The notes beneath the pieces were generated by a model. It saw only the letters and a list, made by a program, of their open reading frames with translations, had not been told where the DNA came from and did no database searches. From the NCBI RefSeq assembly GCF_000241265.1, contig NZ_BAEE01000045.1, positions 1-64,000 on the forward strand: 64,000 bases of DNA. Direction: 5' to 3'. Of the stretch, positions 17,492-27,351 are shown piece after piece. The translations under genes were made by a program, and so were the position numbers. Source of the stretch: Gordonia araii NBRC 100433 (GTDB taxonomy: Bacteria > Actinomycetota > Actinomycetes > Mycobacteriales > Mycobacteriaceae). Each line of letters begins with the position of its first letter. Positions within the stretch are counted from its first letter, which is position 1.

Positions 17492-18843
17492 GGGTGTCCG
17501 TCCTGCTTCAGCACAAGCGCCTCGACCTCCGGGGCCGACACCGACTCGGCCGCACCGGGACGCAGTTCGAACAGCTCGCGCAGCGCTTCGGCGTACTGGT
17601 CGCCGCCGGCCGTTGCCGCGAGCTGCTTGACCCGCACCGTCGGCGCGTGCAGCAGTTTGTCGACGACGCGGCGCACGGTCTTGGCGACCTCGTCGCGCTC
17701 CTCCTCCGACATCTCCGGCAAGCGCGACTCCAGTCGCAGGATCTCCGCTTCGACGACCTCGCTGGCACGCTGGCGCAACGCGGTCACCGTCGGCGTGACC
17801 TCGGCGCGGCGCTGGGCGGCCAGGTAGTCGGCCAGTTCGGCGGCGACGATGGCTCGGGCACCGCGGATGTCGTCCTCGGCAGCCTGGGTCTCCGAGTCGC
17901 CGCGCAGCCCCTCGATGTCGATGAGTTCGACGCCGGGCAGGCGGCCGGCGGCCGGGTCGACGTTGCGCGGCAGCCCGAGGTCGCAGATCACCAGCGGGGT
18001 CGCAGCGGTGCGCGCGGCCAGCGCGTGGTGAACTTCGGCGACGCTCACCACCGAGCCCACCGAGCCCGAGCAGGTCATCATCACGTCGGCGCCGGCCATG
18101 GCGTGGGTCAGCCCGTCGATGCCGACCCCGAACGCGGTAATGCCCGGATGGTTGGCCGCGACGTTGTCGGCCAGCCGCTGAGCCTTGTCGATGCTGCGGT
18201 TGACGATCGTGATCTCCTGGACCCCTTCGCGTGCCAGGTGCACCGCGGACAGCCCGCCCATCGCGCCGGCGCCGAGAACCACGCCGCGGCGCAGCTCGCC
18301 GCCGCTGGCGGTCAGCACGCTGCGGGCGCGGTGCAGGGCCACCGACACCACGGAGGCGCCGGCCCGGTCGATCCCGGTCTCGGAGTGCACCCGCTTGCCG
18401 ACGCGCAGCGCCTGCTGGGCCAGCTCGTGCAGCACGCGCCCGGCCGTGCGGTGCGCGTCGGCGCTGGCGTAGGCGCCGCGGATCTGGCCCAGGATCTGCT
18501 GTTCCCCGACGACGAGCGAGTCCAGCCCGGCAGCCACGGTGAACAGATGCTCGGCCGCCGCCTCCGAATACCGCACATACGCGTGCGCGGTCATCTCGTT
18601 GATGGTGAGCCCGGAATGCTCACCGAGCACCTGGCCGACTGCCTCCAGGGCGGGGTGGAAGGCATCGACGACGGCGTAGATCTCGATGCGGTTGCAGGTG
18701 GAGACGACCATCGCCTCCGACATCGTTGGCGCGACCAGCAACCGATCCACGATCTTGGGCCGATCGTGCTCGGAAATGGCCAATCGCTCCAGCACCCCGA
18801 CGGGGGCGCTGCGATGCGATACGCCGAACAACAGCACACTCAC
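17488..18843 (-). CDS. hemA: Glutamyl-tRNA reductase
   Basis: HemA reduces glutamyl-tRNA(Glu) with NADPH to glutamate-1-semialdehyde, the committed step of haem synthesis. The 451-residue protein has the nucleophilic cysteine in [12 protein letters not shown] (about residue 50), [20 protein letters not shown], the NADPH-binding [13 protein letters not shown] (about 188-200) and a C-terminal dimerisation helix. GTG 18843 lies seven bases after rex, so the pair is co-transcribed, as in Streptomyces rex-hemACD. Confidence 0.97.
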   Translation of the reverse strand: MSVLLFGVSHRSAPVGVLERLAISEHDRPKIVDRLLVAPTMSEAMVVSTCNRIEIYAVVDAFHPALEAVGQVLGEHSGLTINEMTAHAYVRYSEAAAEHLFTVAAGLDSLVVGEQQILGQIRGAYASADAHRTAGRVLHELAQQALRVGKRVHSETGIDRAGASVVSVALHRARSVLTASGGELRRGVVLGAGAMGGLSAVHLAREGVQEITIVNRSIDKAQRLADNVAANHPGITAFGVGIDGLTHAMAGADVMMTCSGSVGSVVSVAEVHHALAARTAATPLVICDLGLPRNVDPAAGRLPGVELIDIEGLRGDSETQAAEDDIRGARAIVAAELADYLAAQRRAEVTPTVTALRQRASEVVEAEILRLESRLPEMSEEERDEVAKTVRRVVDKLLHAPTVRVKQLAATAGGDQYAEALRELFELRPGAAESVSAPEVEALVLKQDGHP

Positions 18844-18850
18844 AACGAGC

Positions 18851-19507
18851 TCACCTTTTTCCGGCCGCTGCGAACGACAGCAGCTGTAGTTCCAAGGCTA
18901 GGTCAATCTGCCGGATGGACACACCATCTTGCGGACTTAGCGACACTGGCGTGACATTGAGGATCTGCTGCACACCGGCCTGCGCGAAGGCGTCGCAGAC
19001 CGCTTGCGCGTCCTCGTCGGCGGTCGCGATCACGCCGATGTCGAAGGGTTCGCCGTCGGCCCCGGTGGCGCCGATCTCGTGCAGCGGCGCGATGACCGGC
19101 CCGTCCGGGTCGAGCCGGGTTCCGATCAGCGCGGGATCGTCGTCGAAGAGCGCCCCGAGGGAGAACCGCGGGTCGCCGGAGGTGTGGGAGATCAGTGCGC
19201 GTCCGAGCGAGCCGACACCGGCCAGCGCGACGACCTGGGCGCTGTCGCTGTGCAGCGCCATGGCGACGGTCGCGATCAGCTTGTTCACGTGGTAGCCGAC
19301 ACCGCGCACGCCGTGCCCGCCGACGTAGGAGAGATCCTTGCGCAGGATCAGCGCGTTTACGCCCGCCGCCTTCGCGAGTTCGGCGCTGGAGATGACGGTG
19401 TCGCCGCTGGCTGCTCGGTTACGCAGCGCGGTCAGGTAGGTCGCCAAACGGGCGACCGACGGGCCTGGAATCTTGGCCGTCGGTCTGCTGGGAGACAGCG
19501 ACGTCAT
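18851..19507 (-). CDS. rex: Redox-sensing transcriptional repressor Rex
   Basis: The 218-residue protein has an N-terminal winged helix (about 17-85; [25 protein letters not shown] is the recognition region) and a Rossmann NAD(H)-binding domain ([12 protein letters not shown], about 93-105). Rex leaves DNA when the NADH/NAD+ ratio rises and usually controls respiratory genes and its own hem operon. I looked for its palindrome (TTGTGAA, spacer, TTCACAA) upstream and did not find it. ATG 19507 is chosen because the family starts just before [10 protein letters not shown]. Confidence 0.93.
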   Translation of the reverse strand: MTSLSPSRPTAKIPGPSVARLATYLTALRNRAASGDTVISSAELAKAAGVNALILRKDLSYVGGHGVRGVGYHVNKLIATVAMALHSDSAQVVALAGVGSLGRALISHTSGDPRFSLGALFDDDPALIGTRLDPDGPVIAPLHEIGATGADGEPFDIGVIATADEDAQAVCDAFAQAGVQQILNVTPVSLSPQDGVSIRQIDLALELQLLSFAAAGKR

Positions 19508-19560
19508 TGCTCCAGGGTATCTGGCACGATTCCGGGCACCGGATGCAGGTGCGGCAGCGG

Positions 19561-19809
19561 CTATTTCAGGAGATCGGCGCGCAGGCGCGGCTCGTCGACA
19601 GTCCAGTAACTGTGCTCGGCACCGTCGAGCAGGATGACGGGCAGGCGATCGCCGTATTCGGCCCGTAGTTCGCGGTCGCCGGCGCCGGCCCGCTCGTCGA
19701 CGTCGACCTCGTCGAACCCGTGCCCCAATTCGCCGCATATCCGCTCCAGGTCGGAGCGCGCGGCCGCACAGGCACTGCAGCCGGCCCGAGTCAGCAACAC
19801 GATTCTCAT
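19561..19809 (-). CDS. Glutaredoxin-like protein
   Basis: The 82-residue protein is a compact thioredoxin fold with active site CSAC (in [13 protein letters not shown], residues 11-14) and a cis-proline in [10 protein letters not shown]. It is the Rv0508 type, conserved upstream of rex/hemA. In a mycothiol-using cell its partner is unclear; family members act on glutathione, mycothiol or thioredoxin reductase. It has a GAGGAG ribosome site and is divergent from the HAD gene. Confidence 0.88.
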   Translation of the reverse strand: MRIVLLTRAGCSACAAARSDLERICGELGHGFDEVDVDERAGAGDRELRAEYGDRLPVILLDGAEHSYWTVDEPRLRADLLK

Positions 19810-19889
19810 GTCACGCTCCTCACCCCCACCAGTCTGCCATTGCGGCTAATCTTGACTTGCCAGCCGCAGCGACCACCGGAGTGAGCGAC

Positions 19890-21026
19890 GTGAGTGACGA
19901 GCCCAAGGGGCCGCAGGGCGATTTCCCCATTCGGGACCGTGACCTCGATCCCGAACCCGACCCCAACTACGACCCGGGCACGGACCCCGAGTACGAGCCG
20001 GATTCCGGCGACGCCGACGACGAGTCTGGCCGCCTGGGCGACGACGTGGTCGAGAACGCGGTCGTCGAAGTCATCGAGGAGCCCGACGGCGATACCGACG
20101 TCGAGTTCGACCGTCGCGTGCGCGAGTGGGTGTCCTCGGCAAGCGGCCGGTTCCGCCAAACGGCGGCGGAGTTGCGGCAGAACCTCGCGGGCGAGGCCGC
20201 GGCGAAGGCCGCGCTGGAATCGCTCGCCGCCCGCTCGACACCACCGCCCGACGGAGCGGATCTGACCGCCGCAGCGTTCTTCGACGTGGACAACACCCTC
20301 GTGCAGGGTGCCTCGATCGTGCATTTCGCCCGCGGCCTCGCCGCGCACAAGTACTTCTCCTACAGCGACGTGGCCAGTGCGCTGTGGGCGCAGATCAAGT
20401 TCCGGATCACGGGCAAGGAGAACGCCGACGACGTCGCCGAGGGACGAGACAAGGCACTGTCGTTCATCGCCGGACGCCCGACCGCCGAACTCGTCGAACT
20501 CGGCGAGCAGATCTTCGACGAGTACATCGCGGACAAGATCTGGCCGGGCACCCGCGCGCTGACCCAGCGCCACCTCGACGCCGGGCAGCAGGTGTGGCTG
20601 GTGACGGCCACCCCGGTCGAGCTGGCCCAGACGATCGCCAAGCGCCTGGGCCTGACCGGCGCCCTCGGCACCGTCGCGGAGAGCGAGGACGGGATCTTCA
20701 CCGGGCGCCTCGTCGGCGACGTGCTGCACGGGCTCGGCAAGGCCCACGCGGTGCGCTCCCTGGCCATCCGCGAGGGCCTGAACCTGCAGCGCTGCACCGC
20801 GTACTCCGATTCCCACAACGACGTGCCCATGCTGTCGCTGGTGGGCACGGCCGTCGCCATCAATCCGGACTCGGATCTTCGCGAGGTCGCGAAGGTGCGC
20901 GGCTGGGAGAGCTACGACTTCCGCACCGCCCGCAAAGCCGCGAAGTACGGGGTGCCCACCGCGATCGCGGTGGGTGCGGTGACCGGCGGTGCGGCCGCGG
21001 TGCTCCGGCGGGGCCGGAAGGGCTGA
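19890..21026 (+). CDS. HAD-IB family phosphatase with acidic N-terminal extension (SerB1-like)
   Basis: GTG 19890 has CCGGAG eight bases upstream. An upstream TTG (19857) also sits near a -10 (TAATCT, 19847-19852) and cannot be excluded. The 378-residue product has a low-complexity acidic start (about residues 5-75), a HAD domain with [11 protein letters not shown] (motif I, about 130), VTATPVE (motif II) and DSHNDVPML (motif IV), and a hydrophobic C-terminus ([15 protein letters not shown]) that may be a membrane anchor. The SerB1/CicA branch cleaves phosphomonoesters; the substrate is uncertain. Confidence 0.85.
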   Translation: MSDEPKGPQGDFPIRDRDLDPEPDPNYDPGTDPEYEPDSGDADDESGRLGDDVVENAVVEVIEEPDGDTDVEFDRRVREWVSSASGRFRQTAAELRQNLAGEAAAKAALESLAARSTPPPDGADLTAAAFFDVDNTLVQGASIVHFARGLAAHKYFSYSDVASALWAQIKFRITGKENADDVAEGRDKALSFIAGRPTAELVELGEQIFDEYIADKIWPGTRALTQRHLDAGQQVWLVTATPVELAQTIAKRLGLTGALGTVAESEDGIFTGRLVGDVLHGLGKAHAVRSLAIREGLNLQRCTAYSDSHNDVPMLSLVGTAVAINPDSDLREVAKVRGWESYDFRTARKAAKYGVPTAIAVGAVTGGAAAVLRRGRKG

Positions 21027-21046
21027 GTCGACGGTAAAGTCCGGGA

Positions 21047-21526
21047 ATGGCGAAGGACACCCCTCGCCTGGTCCTGGACGGCAACGCCGACGAGGTACGG
21101 CCTCAGGGGCTCTTCGTCCGCGTGGTCTGCTACTTCTTCGGCGCGCTAGCTATCGCCGGCGGCCCGGGACTCGTCATCGTGCTGGCCGTGGTCGGCGAAC
21201 TCGGGTGGCCGGGGATTCTGGGCGGCGTGGCGCTCACGGCGACGATCGGCGTCAGCGGTGTCCTCGAAATCATGTCCGTCGCACGCAATCACCGCCGCAG
21301 CCTGCGGATCGCGAGAACGGGCCGCCCGGCGATCGCGCGCGTCACCGCCTCACGACCGCGCTCGCTCGGCGAGGAGGACGGTGTGGAACTCACTCTCGCG
21401 ATCGAGGGCGACGACGTACCCGCCTTTGCGGCGACGCACCGCGAATTGGCCCGAAAGGCGCACGCGGTGGGCGAGGAGTTCCCGGTTCTCGTCGATCCGT
21501 CCGACGGCTTGTTTCGCGTCGTCTGA
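21047..21526 (+). CDS. Small membrane protein, function unknown
   Basis: The 159-residue protein has two membrane segments (about 22-48 and 54-78) and a soluble C-terminal domain of about 75 residues, mostly strands, with ARVTASRPRSLGEEDGVELTL. I do not recognise it. The ATG lies exactly seven bases after TAAAGT (21035-21040), a strong leaderless configuration and independent of the HAD gene 20 bases upstream. It ends 21 bases from the convergent acyltransferase gene with no visible terminator. Confidence 0.55.
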   Translation: MAKDTPRLVLDGNADEVRPQGLFVRVVCYFFGALAIAGGPGLVIVLAVVGELGWPGILGGVALTATIGVSGVLEIMSVARNHRRSLRIARTGRPAIARVTASRPRSLGEEDGVELTLAIEGDDVPAFAATHRELARKAHAVGEEFPVLVDPSDGLFRVV

Positions 21527-21547
21527 CCTGGTGCGCCGGTGCGGCGA

Positions 21548-22678
21548 TCAGCCGAGGTAGACGCCGCCGCGGCGGCTGAGCATCCGGAACAGCGTCTGCT
21601 GGATCTCCTCGCGGACGTGGTCGGTGAGATCGAAGACGACCAGCGGATCGTCGGCGGCCGACTCCTCGTAGCCGTCGGTGGCGATCGGCTTGCCGAAGTG
21701 GATGTGCCACTTGGAGGGCAGCGGGATCACCCCGAGCGGGCCCAGCAACGGGAACAGCGGCGTCACCGGGAAGTACGGCAGGCCGAGCAGTTTGGCGAGC
21801 GGCTTGATGTCGCCGATCATCGGGTAGATCTCCTCGGACCCGACGATGGACACCGGAACGATCGGCGCGCCCGTGCGAATCGCGGTCGTCACGAAGCCGC
21901 CGCGGCCGAAGCGCTGCAGTTTGTAGCGGTCCTTGTACGGCTTGCCGATGCCCTTGTAGCCCTCCGGCCACACCGCGGTCAGCTCGCCGGCCCGCAGCAA
22001 TCGCTCGGCGTCGCTGTTGCACGCCAGCGTCGCACCGATCCGCCTGGCCAGTTCGCCGATGACCGGCGAGTCGAAGGCCATGTCGGCGGCCAGAACTCGC
22101 AGATGCCGGCCCGTCGGGTGGTTGTCGTGCACCGCCAACGACGTCATGACCGCGTCGATCGGAATCGCGCCGGCGTGGTTGGCGACGAGCAGCGCGCCGC
22201 CCTCGACCGGAAGATTCTCCACGCCGGAGACCTCCACGCGGAACCACTTGTCGTAGATCGGCCGGATCGTCGGGAACCACACCGAGTCGGTGAAGTGCTG
22301 ATCGAAACCGAAGTCGTCGACGTCGTACTCGCCGGCGAGGCGTTCGCGCAGATACCCGGCGCTACTGGTGATCGCGTCGGCGACCTGCTCGCGCAACCCG
22401 CCGAGACTCAGCAGCGGGCTCGGCCGGGCCGGGCCGACGTGCTCGACTCCCAGCGTCTCGTTGTGGATTCGAGCGTCGTCGCTGATCGGAGTGACGTCGG
22501 CAGGCTTCTTCCCGAAGCCGTCGGTGTTCGGATGACCGGGTTGGTCCGCCTGTGACGGGTGGCGCTGTTTGCCCGCCTGGCGGCGCGCGGCCACATCGGG
22601 GGCCGGCTCCCCGCCCGGCGTCGAGTACAGCTGGATGACTTTGGCCGTGCGCGGATCGGAGGCGCGATGACCGGACAT
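21548..22678 (-). CDS. Lysophospholipid acyltransferase family protein (PlsC-like)
   Basis: The 376-residue protein has about 130 N-terminal residues of low complexity, then an acyltransferase domain. The catalytic motif reads VANHAGAIPIDAVM, with six residues between His and Asp instead of the usual four, as I recall for the Rv0502 subfamily. Later blocks are WPEGYKG (substrate arginine block replaced by Tyr-Lys) and IVPVSIVGSEEIYP. It probably acylates a lysophospholipid or another glycerolipid. ATG 22678 has GGGGGTG seven bases upstream. Confidence 0.85.
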   Translation of the reverse strand: MSGHRASDPRTAKVIQLYSTPGGEPAPDVAARRQAGKQRHPSQADQPGHPNTDGFGKKPADVTPISDDARIHNETLGVEHVGPARPSPLLSLGGLREQVADAITSSAGYLRERLAGEYDVDDFGFDQHFTDSVWFPTIRPIYDKWFRVEVSGVENLPVEGGALLVANHAGAIPIDAVMTSLAVHDNHPTGRHLRVLAADMAFDSPVIGELARRIGATLACNSDAERLLRAGELTAVWPEGYKGIGKPYKDRYKLQRFGRGGFVTTAIRTGAPIVPVSIVGSEEIYPMIGDIKPLAKLLGLPYFPVTPLFPLLGPLGVIPLPSKWHIHFGKPIATDGYEESAADDPLVVFDLTDHVREEIQQTLFRMLSRRGGVYLG

Positions 22679-22804
22679 AGGATTCACCCCCAATGGCGCG
22701 ATAGGTCGGTTGGATTCGGCGCGAAACGCCTGGGGTTCAGCTTACGGGCTCTGGGCGCCGCGCGTGAATGATGGAGATCACCATCGGCGCAATACCGACG
22801 CAGA

Positions 22805-23866
22805 TCACAGCAGCTGGTGCGCGGTGGCGACGATGCGCTGCTCCAGATCGTGCCAGCGCTGCGGTCGGATCACCATGTCGGAGGCCCCGCGCTCGATGAA
22901 GTCGTCGACCGTCTCGCCGGTGGTGAACCGGGGTTCGAAGCCGAGTTCGGTACGCATTCTGGTGTTGTCCAAGACTCGACCGTAGGTCAAGAAATCCATC
23001 TGCGTTGACCGCAACCGCGCCGACCGCACGTCGGCGAACACGCCGGTGATCGGCGTGACCAGGCCCGACGGGACCGGCAGTTCTATCCGACCGGCTCGAC
23101 GGATCGCCTGGGTCAGCGTGATCACGCCGTCGGCGGCGATGTTGAACGTGCCCGGACGCCCGGAGAGCGTGAGGTGTTCCAGCGCACCGAGCGCGTCTTC
23201 CTCGTGCAGGAATTGCAGCCTGGGCTGGTATCCGATCACGCTCGGCACGATGGGGGCGGACAGGTACGCACCCATGCGCGTCTGGATCCGGGGCCCCAGG
23301 ATGGCCTGGTAGCGAGCGATGGTGACGTCGATATCGGGCCGGCGACGGGCCAAGCCGCGCGCGTAGCCCTCGATGTCGAGGAGGTCGCGACCGTAGCCGC
23401 TGGACGGCTCGCGCACCGCGCGGTCGCCCTCGCTGAAGAAGGCGGGATCCTTGCTGCTCGCCCCGTAGACCATGGCCGTGGAGCGCAGCACGAGTCGCTT
23501 CACCGACGGGCTGCGCTGACATGCCGCGCAGACCTGCATCGCAGCGACGACGTTGAATTCCTTGATGGCGGCCGAGTGCGCCGCCAGGTCCATGATCGAC
23601 GTGGCGGCGTGGACGACGGTGTCGACCTCGTGGGCGGCGATCGTCTTGGCGATCGTCGGCCGGCGGATGTCGAGCCGAAGGAACTCGGCCCGCCCCATGC
23701 GGCGCAGCAGCGCCTTGCTCGGCACACGGGAGTCGACGGCGAGAACCTTCTCGACGTCGGGGTTGGCGGCCAGCCGTGCGACGAGGTGGCCGCCGAGGAA
23801 CGTCGACGCGCCGGTGACGAGGACGACGCGCGGGGCGGCGGTCTTCTTACCGGTTTCCTCGGCCAT
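22805..23866 (-). CDS. NAD-dependent epimerase/dehydratase family protein (extended SDR)
   Basis: The 353-residue protein has the nucleotide-binding motif VLVTGASTFLGGHLV (about 16-30) and the SDR serine region (RSTAMVYG). The tyrosine of YxxxK is in SGYGRDLLDIEGY, but the lysine is missing. This matches my memory of the Rv0501 (galE2) family, so classical UDP-glucose epimerase activity is doubtful. It lies 58 bases downstream of bS22, possibly in one transcript. Confidence 0.82.
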   Translation of the reverse strand: MAEETGKKTAAPRVVLVTGASTFLGGHLVARLAANPDVEKVLAVDSRVPSKALLRRMGRAEFLRLDIRRPTIAKTIAAHEVDTVVHAATSIMDLAAHSAAIKEFNVVAAMQVCAACQRSPSVKRLVLRSTAMVYGASSKDPAFFSEGDRAVREPSSGYGRDLLDIEGYARGLARRRPDIDVTIARYQAILGPRIQTRMGAYLSAPIVPSVIGYQPRLQFLHEEDALGALEHLTLSGRPGTFNIAADGVITLTQAIRRAGRIELPVPSGLVTPITGVFADVRSARLRSTQMDFLTYGRVLDNTRMRTELGFEPRFTTGETVDDFIERGASDMVIRPQRWHDLEQRIVATAHQLL

Positions 23867-23924
23867 GGCGGCTCCCCCTACGCGGACGTGCTCGGTGTCG
23901 GCAGCAGCTTACTTGCCGGACTTC

Positions 23925-24026
23925 TTACTTGCCGAGTTTGCGACGCTGCACCCGGGTGCGGCGAAGCAGCTTGCGGTGCTTCTTCTTCGACATGCGCTTG
24001 CGGCGCTTCTTGATGACAGAACCCAT
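23925..24026 (-). CDS. 33-residue basic ribosomal protein, bS22/AURKAIP1-COX24 type
   Basis: The ATG at 24026 has AGGAAG seven bases upstream and ends at TAA 23925. The product starts [19 protein letters not shown] and ends QRRKLGK; about 60% of residues are Lys or Arg. This is essentially the conserved actinobacterial mini-protein seen in the small subunit of the mycobacterial ribosome (bS22). A possible promoter, TAAAGT on the minus strand, lies at 24098-24093. The gene is flanked by the BldC-like regulator and the SDR, as Rv0500B is in M. tuberculosis. Confidence 0.9.
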
Positions 24027-24224
24027 GAGGGAGCTTCCTAACGTTTTGGATATTCATCCGGGCCGACGAACGGCCGCGGCGGGAATGAGGTCACTTTACC
24101 GGGCGACGACGCGGGGGCACTAATCGCGTCGGCGGTGACGACATCCGGCGAATCACACGACGAGACCCCGGCCGAACCGATCGGCCGGGGATCCGACGTA
24201 TGACGAACTAAGTGCTGGTGAGCG

Positions 24225-24449
24225 TCAGCCGACGTCGAAGTACGACGTCTCCAAGTAGTCGTGGACCGCCTTGGCGTGCACGCGGAACGAGCGTCCGACG
24301 CGAACGGCCGGCAGCTCACCGTTGTGAACCAGGCGGTAGACGGTCATCTTGGAAACGCGCATCAGCGCAGCGACCTCGGCGACGGTGAGGAACTGCGAAC
24401 CAGCCGCATTGCCTCCGCTGCGGTCACCAGACATGTCTGCAGGTGCCAT
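24225..24449 (-). CDS. BldC-like helix-turn-helix DNA-binding protein
   Basis: The 74-residue protein is almost entirely a MerR/excisionase-type helix-turn-helix: FLTVAEVAALMRVSKMTVYRLVHNGELPAVRVGRSFRV (residues 20-57), then a short C-terminal helix. Family members such as Streptomyces BldC bind direct repeats cooperatively and control development; here (Rv0500A position) the regulon is unknown. ATG 24449 follows an AGAGG about 11 bases upstream. Confidence 0.85.
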   Translation of the reverse strand: MAPADMSGDRSGGNAAGSQFLTVAEVAALMRVSKMTVYRLVHNGELPAVRVGRSFRVHAKAVHDYLETSYFDVG

Positions 24450-24650
24450 TGATACTCATACCTCTCACAGCACGAGTCGTGGCCGTTGGCTTCCCCTCCG
24501 ACGGACATCTGACACGCACGTGCTGAAGGCAGCTTAGCGTGGCTGATGTGAAAATAGCGACGGGAGTTGCGGACAAGTACTGATTTGTTGCCTGAGCGTG
24601 CTCAAAACCGGCGAGTCACCTGGGACTTTGTCGCGACCGCTGCTATAAGG
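24450..24650. other. Intergenic region between proC and the BldC-like gene
   Basis: The 201 bases contain no convincing open frame. A small inverted repeat TGAGC-GT-GCTCA lies near 24594-24605, a weak candidate for a proC terminator. The regulator's promoter should be here, but I cannot pick a reliable -35/-10 pair; AT-richer sequence near 24545-24580 is the best place. Confidence 0.3.
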
Positions 24651-25508
24651 TCACTTTCTTCCGTCTCCACCGTTACCGGACGAACCCTCAAGTTCTGATC
24701 GACGGCTGAGCTGGGCGCTCCTGGCCGCGGCCGCCGCGGTCGCCTCGTACATCGCCGATCGCAGTCCCCCGCGCTCCAGCTCGCTGATCGCGGCGGCTGT
24801 AGTTCCGCCCGGCGACGTCACCGCGGCACGCAGGTCCGTCGAGGTCATCCCGGATTCGGTGAGCATCGCGCCGGCGCCGCGAATGGTCTGCTTGGCCATC
24901 TCGGCGGCCTGTGCGCGCGTCAAGCCCAGCGCGACGCCGGCGTCGATCATCGACTCGGCCAGCAGGAACACGTACGCCGGCCCGGAACCGGAGATCGCGG
25001 TGACCGCGTCCATCAGGTGCTCGGGCACGACCATCACCTTGCCGACCGCGGCGAGGAGGTCGCTGACCACCTTCACCTGTTCCTCGGTGGCGTAGCGCCC
25101 CGGCGACAGCGCGCTCATCGCCTCGTTGACCAGCAGCGGCATGTTGGGCATCACCCGGATGACCGGCGATCCGGCGGGGAGCGCGTTCTCGTACTTGGCG
25201 GCGGGCAGCCCGGCGACCAGGGTCACGGTGACCCGCTCGACGTCGTTGTTGTCCTCGACCTTGCCGAGCTCGGCCAGCACGCTGTCGACCGCATCGGGTT
25301 TCACCGCGATGACCACGACCTGCGCGTGCTCGGTCGCCGTGGGGATGTCGCTGACTAGCACCTTGTACTCGTCGGCCAGTTCGGCGGCGCGCTCGGCCGA
25401 GCGTTCCACGATCGCCAGATCCCGCGCCGGCTTGCCGGAGGAGAGCAGTCCGGCGAGCAGTGCCTCGCCGATTTTTCCTCCGCCGATGATCGCTACGCGC
25501 TCAGACAT
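24651..25508 (-). CDS. proC: Pyrroline-5-carboxylate reductase
   Basis: ProC reduces 1-pyrroline-5-carboxylate to proline with NAD(P)H. The 285-residue protein starts with the Rossmann motif VAIIGGGKIGEALLAGL and has VVIAVKPD and VIRVMPNMPLLVNEAMSAL. The family signature near the C-terminus is MAKQTIRGAGAMLTESG followed by TSPGGTTAAAI. Its length is usual for the family. The ATG lies 35 bases after the thioesterase gene in a long minus-strand run. Confidence 0.97.
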   Translation of the reverse strand: MSERVAIIGGGKIGEALLAGLLSSGKPARDLAIVERSAERAAELADEYKVLVSDIPTATEHAQVVVIAVKPDAVDSVLAELGKVEDNNDVERVTVTLVAGLPAAKYENALPAGSPVIRVMPNMPLLVNEAMSALSPGRYATEEQVKVVSDLLAAVGKVMVVPEHLMDAVTAISGSGPAYVFLLAESMIDAGVALGLTRAQAAEMAKQTIRGAGAMLTESGMTSTDLRAAVTSPGGTTAAAISELERGGLRSAMYEATAAAAARSAQLSRRSELEGSSGNGGDGRK

Positions 25509-25543
25509 GCGGTTCTCCGTTCTTCGACAGAATCGTGATGGTT

Positions 25544-26458
25544 TCAGGTCACCCGGGTGGGTCCGTCGACGGTCTTGGCCGGGATGAGCGCGAGCTGACG
25601 CGACTGCCCGACGACCACGCCGGTCGAGTCAATCACAGTGTGGTCGGACTCGAACATTCCCTGACCGACCTCGATGCTGGAGTTCTCGAACCGCAGCCAC
25701 GGCGCCGGGCCGTCCGCCGGCCCGGCCGCCGGGATCCGCCGCAGGTAGGTCGACAGCGTCACGGTGGGCGCCCATCCGAAGATTCCCAGGTTCATCACCA
25801 CCGGCGGCGAGATGTCGCAGACCATGGTCACGAAAGGCAGATGCGCCGCACCCGCCTTCGGGCGCACCCAGCCGCGAATGACCGGTTCGCCTCCCGAACC
25901 CGGTTCCGCGGGTTGCGCGGGCGCGAACGTCGTCGGGTCGATCGCGAAGTCGAGGACCGGATGCATGTGTATCACCTCGGTCATCGGCGAACCGTCGAGG
26001 AAGAACGCGTCGGCGGGCGGGTCCGGCGGCAGGTCGCGCAGCGGAGTGTGGACCGATCGGTGTGGCTGGCCGTGGTCGAGCATGCCGAAGACCGCCGTCG
26101 TAGTGATCATGGTGCGCCCGTCCTGCACGACGTCGACGTCGACCACCGAGACCGTCCGGCCGCGCTTGACCAGCCGCGCGCGCAGTTCGATCTCGTCGGG
26201 CTTGGGGGCGCTCAGATAGGTGCTGGTCAGCGCGACCGGTACCGGCGCGGTTCCGGTCGCGCGGGCCAGCGGGGGCGCTGCCGAGTCGGTCCACTCGCAG
26301 AAGGCGGCGTGCGCCGCGTTGGCGACCAGCATCTGCGCGGTGCCCCCGTGCACCTTGGGGCCGATTGTGTAGACCGGGTCGATCGTCGACGTGTAGGTCA
26401 CCGTCGAATCGTCACGGTCGATGACGGTGAGCGCGAGCGCGTCGTCCAGGGCCGTCAC
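25544..26458 (-). CDS. Acyl-CoA thioesterase family protein (double hotdog)
   Basis: The 304-residue protein looks like two hotdog folds. The first has YTIGPKVHGGTAQMLVANAA and VALTSTYLSAPKPDEIELRARL; the second has PPVVMNLGIFGWAPTVTLSTYLR and QGMFESDHTVID, typical of TesB-like thioesterases. It probably hydrolyses acyl-CoA, but the substrate is unknown. GTG 26458 overlaps the upstream stop as GTGA. It sits at the Rv0499 position. Confidence 0.75.
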   Translation of the reverse strand: MTALDDALALTVIDRDDSTVTYTSTIDPVYTIGPKVHGGTAQMLVANAAHAAFCEWTDSAAPPLARATGTAPVPVALTSTYLSAPKPDEIELRARLVKRGRTVSVVDVDVVQDGRTMITTTAVFGMLDHGQPHRSVHTPLRDLPPDPPADAFFLDGSPMTEVIHMHPVLDFAIDPTTFAPAQPAEPGSGGEPVIRGWVRPKAGAAHLPFVTMVCDISPPVVMNLGIFGWAPTVTLSTYLRRIPAAGPADGPAPWLRFENSSIEVGQGMFESDHTVIDSTGVVVGQSRQLALIPAKTVDGPTRVT

Positions 26459-27351
26459 GGACGCCCCTCCCTGGTGGCGTGATCGAATCCGCCGGCATGG
26501 TCCGGCCGCCGCAGGTGCGTGCGCGCGAAGTCCAGCGAACGGGCCAGCATCGCCGCCCGCTCGGTCTTGCTGCGCGCGGCGCTCGTGGTGACCTCGAGAA
26601 CCACCGCTCCGTCGAATTCGCTGGCGGCGATGCGGCGGCAGATCTCCCCGCACGGCTGGCTGCCGTCACCGGGGATCAGATGCTCGTCGTGGGCGGCCCC
26701 CGCGCCGTCGGTCAGGTGCAGGTGCCGCATCCCCGACGCCATGCGTTCGAACATCGCGAGTGCGTCCATGCCCGCGGTCGACGTGTGCGACAGGTCGAGC
26801 GTGTAGTTCGCATAGCCGTCGTCGGTCGGGTCGATCGACTTTCCGAACGCCGAAGCCGACAGGCCGGGATTGCCTCCGCGCGCTTCGAGCCGGCGCGCCG
26901 AGCGATCACCGGCTCCGAAGAATCGGTCGGCGCGCAGCGGGAACATGTTCTCCACGGCGACGGCGATCCCGCTGTCGGATTCGAGCTCGCCGACCAGATC
27001 CTCGAAGGCCGCCACGTAGCGGCGCTGCCACCGGAACGGCGGATGCACAACGACGGTCGATGCGCCCAGGGCGTCGGCCGCTTCCACCGAACGGGCCAGC
27101 TTCACGATCGGGTCGCGCCCCCAAACCCGCTGCGAGATGACCAGGCACGGCGCGTGGATGGACAGGATGGGCATCTGATAGGTGTGCGACAGCGCCTCGA
27201 TGCGCCCGACGTCCTGACTGACCGGATCGCCCCACACCATGACCTCGACGCCGTCGTAGCCCAGATCGGCCGCATAGCGGAAAGCCGCTTCGATGTTCTG
27301 CGGGTAGACCGACGCCGTGGACAGTCCGACCGGGACCTCCTCCAGGATCAC
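26455..27351 (-). CDS. Sugar phosphate isomerase/epimerase family protein (AP endonuclease 2 fold)
   Basis: The 298-residue protein is a TIM barrel. Likely metal ligands lie in SIHAPC, VVHPPFRWQ, VAVENMFPL, YTLDLSHTST, HLHLTDG and VVLEVTTS, the usual His/Glu/Asp set of the xylose isomerase-like family. Sugar isomerisation is the common activity, but the Rv0498-type substrate is unknown. GTG 27351 overlaps the next gene's stop as GTGA, and its own stop overlaps the thioesterase start the same way. Confidence 0.85.
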   Translation of the reverse strand: MILEEVPVGLSTASVYPQNIEAAFRYAADLGYDGVEVMVWGDPVSQDVGRIEALSHTYQMPILSIHAPCLVISQRVWGRDPIVKLARSVEAADALGASTVVVHPPFRWQRRYVAAFEDLVGELESDSGIAVAVENMFPLRADRFFGAGDRSARRLEARGGNPGLSASAFGKSIDPTDDGYANYTLDLSHTSTAGMDALAMFERMASGMRHLHLTDGAGAAHDEHLIPGDGSQPCGEICRRIAASEFDGAVVLEVTTSAARSKTERAAMLARSLDFARTHLRRPDHAGGFDHATREGRP

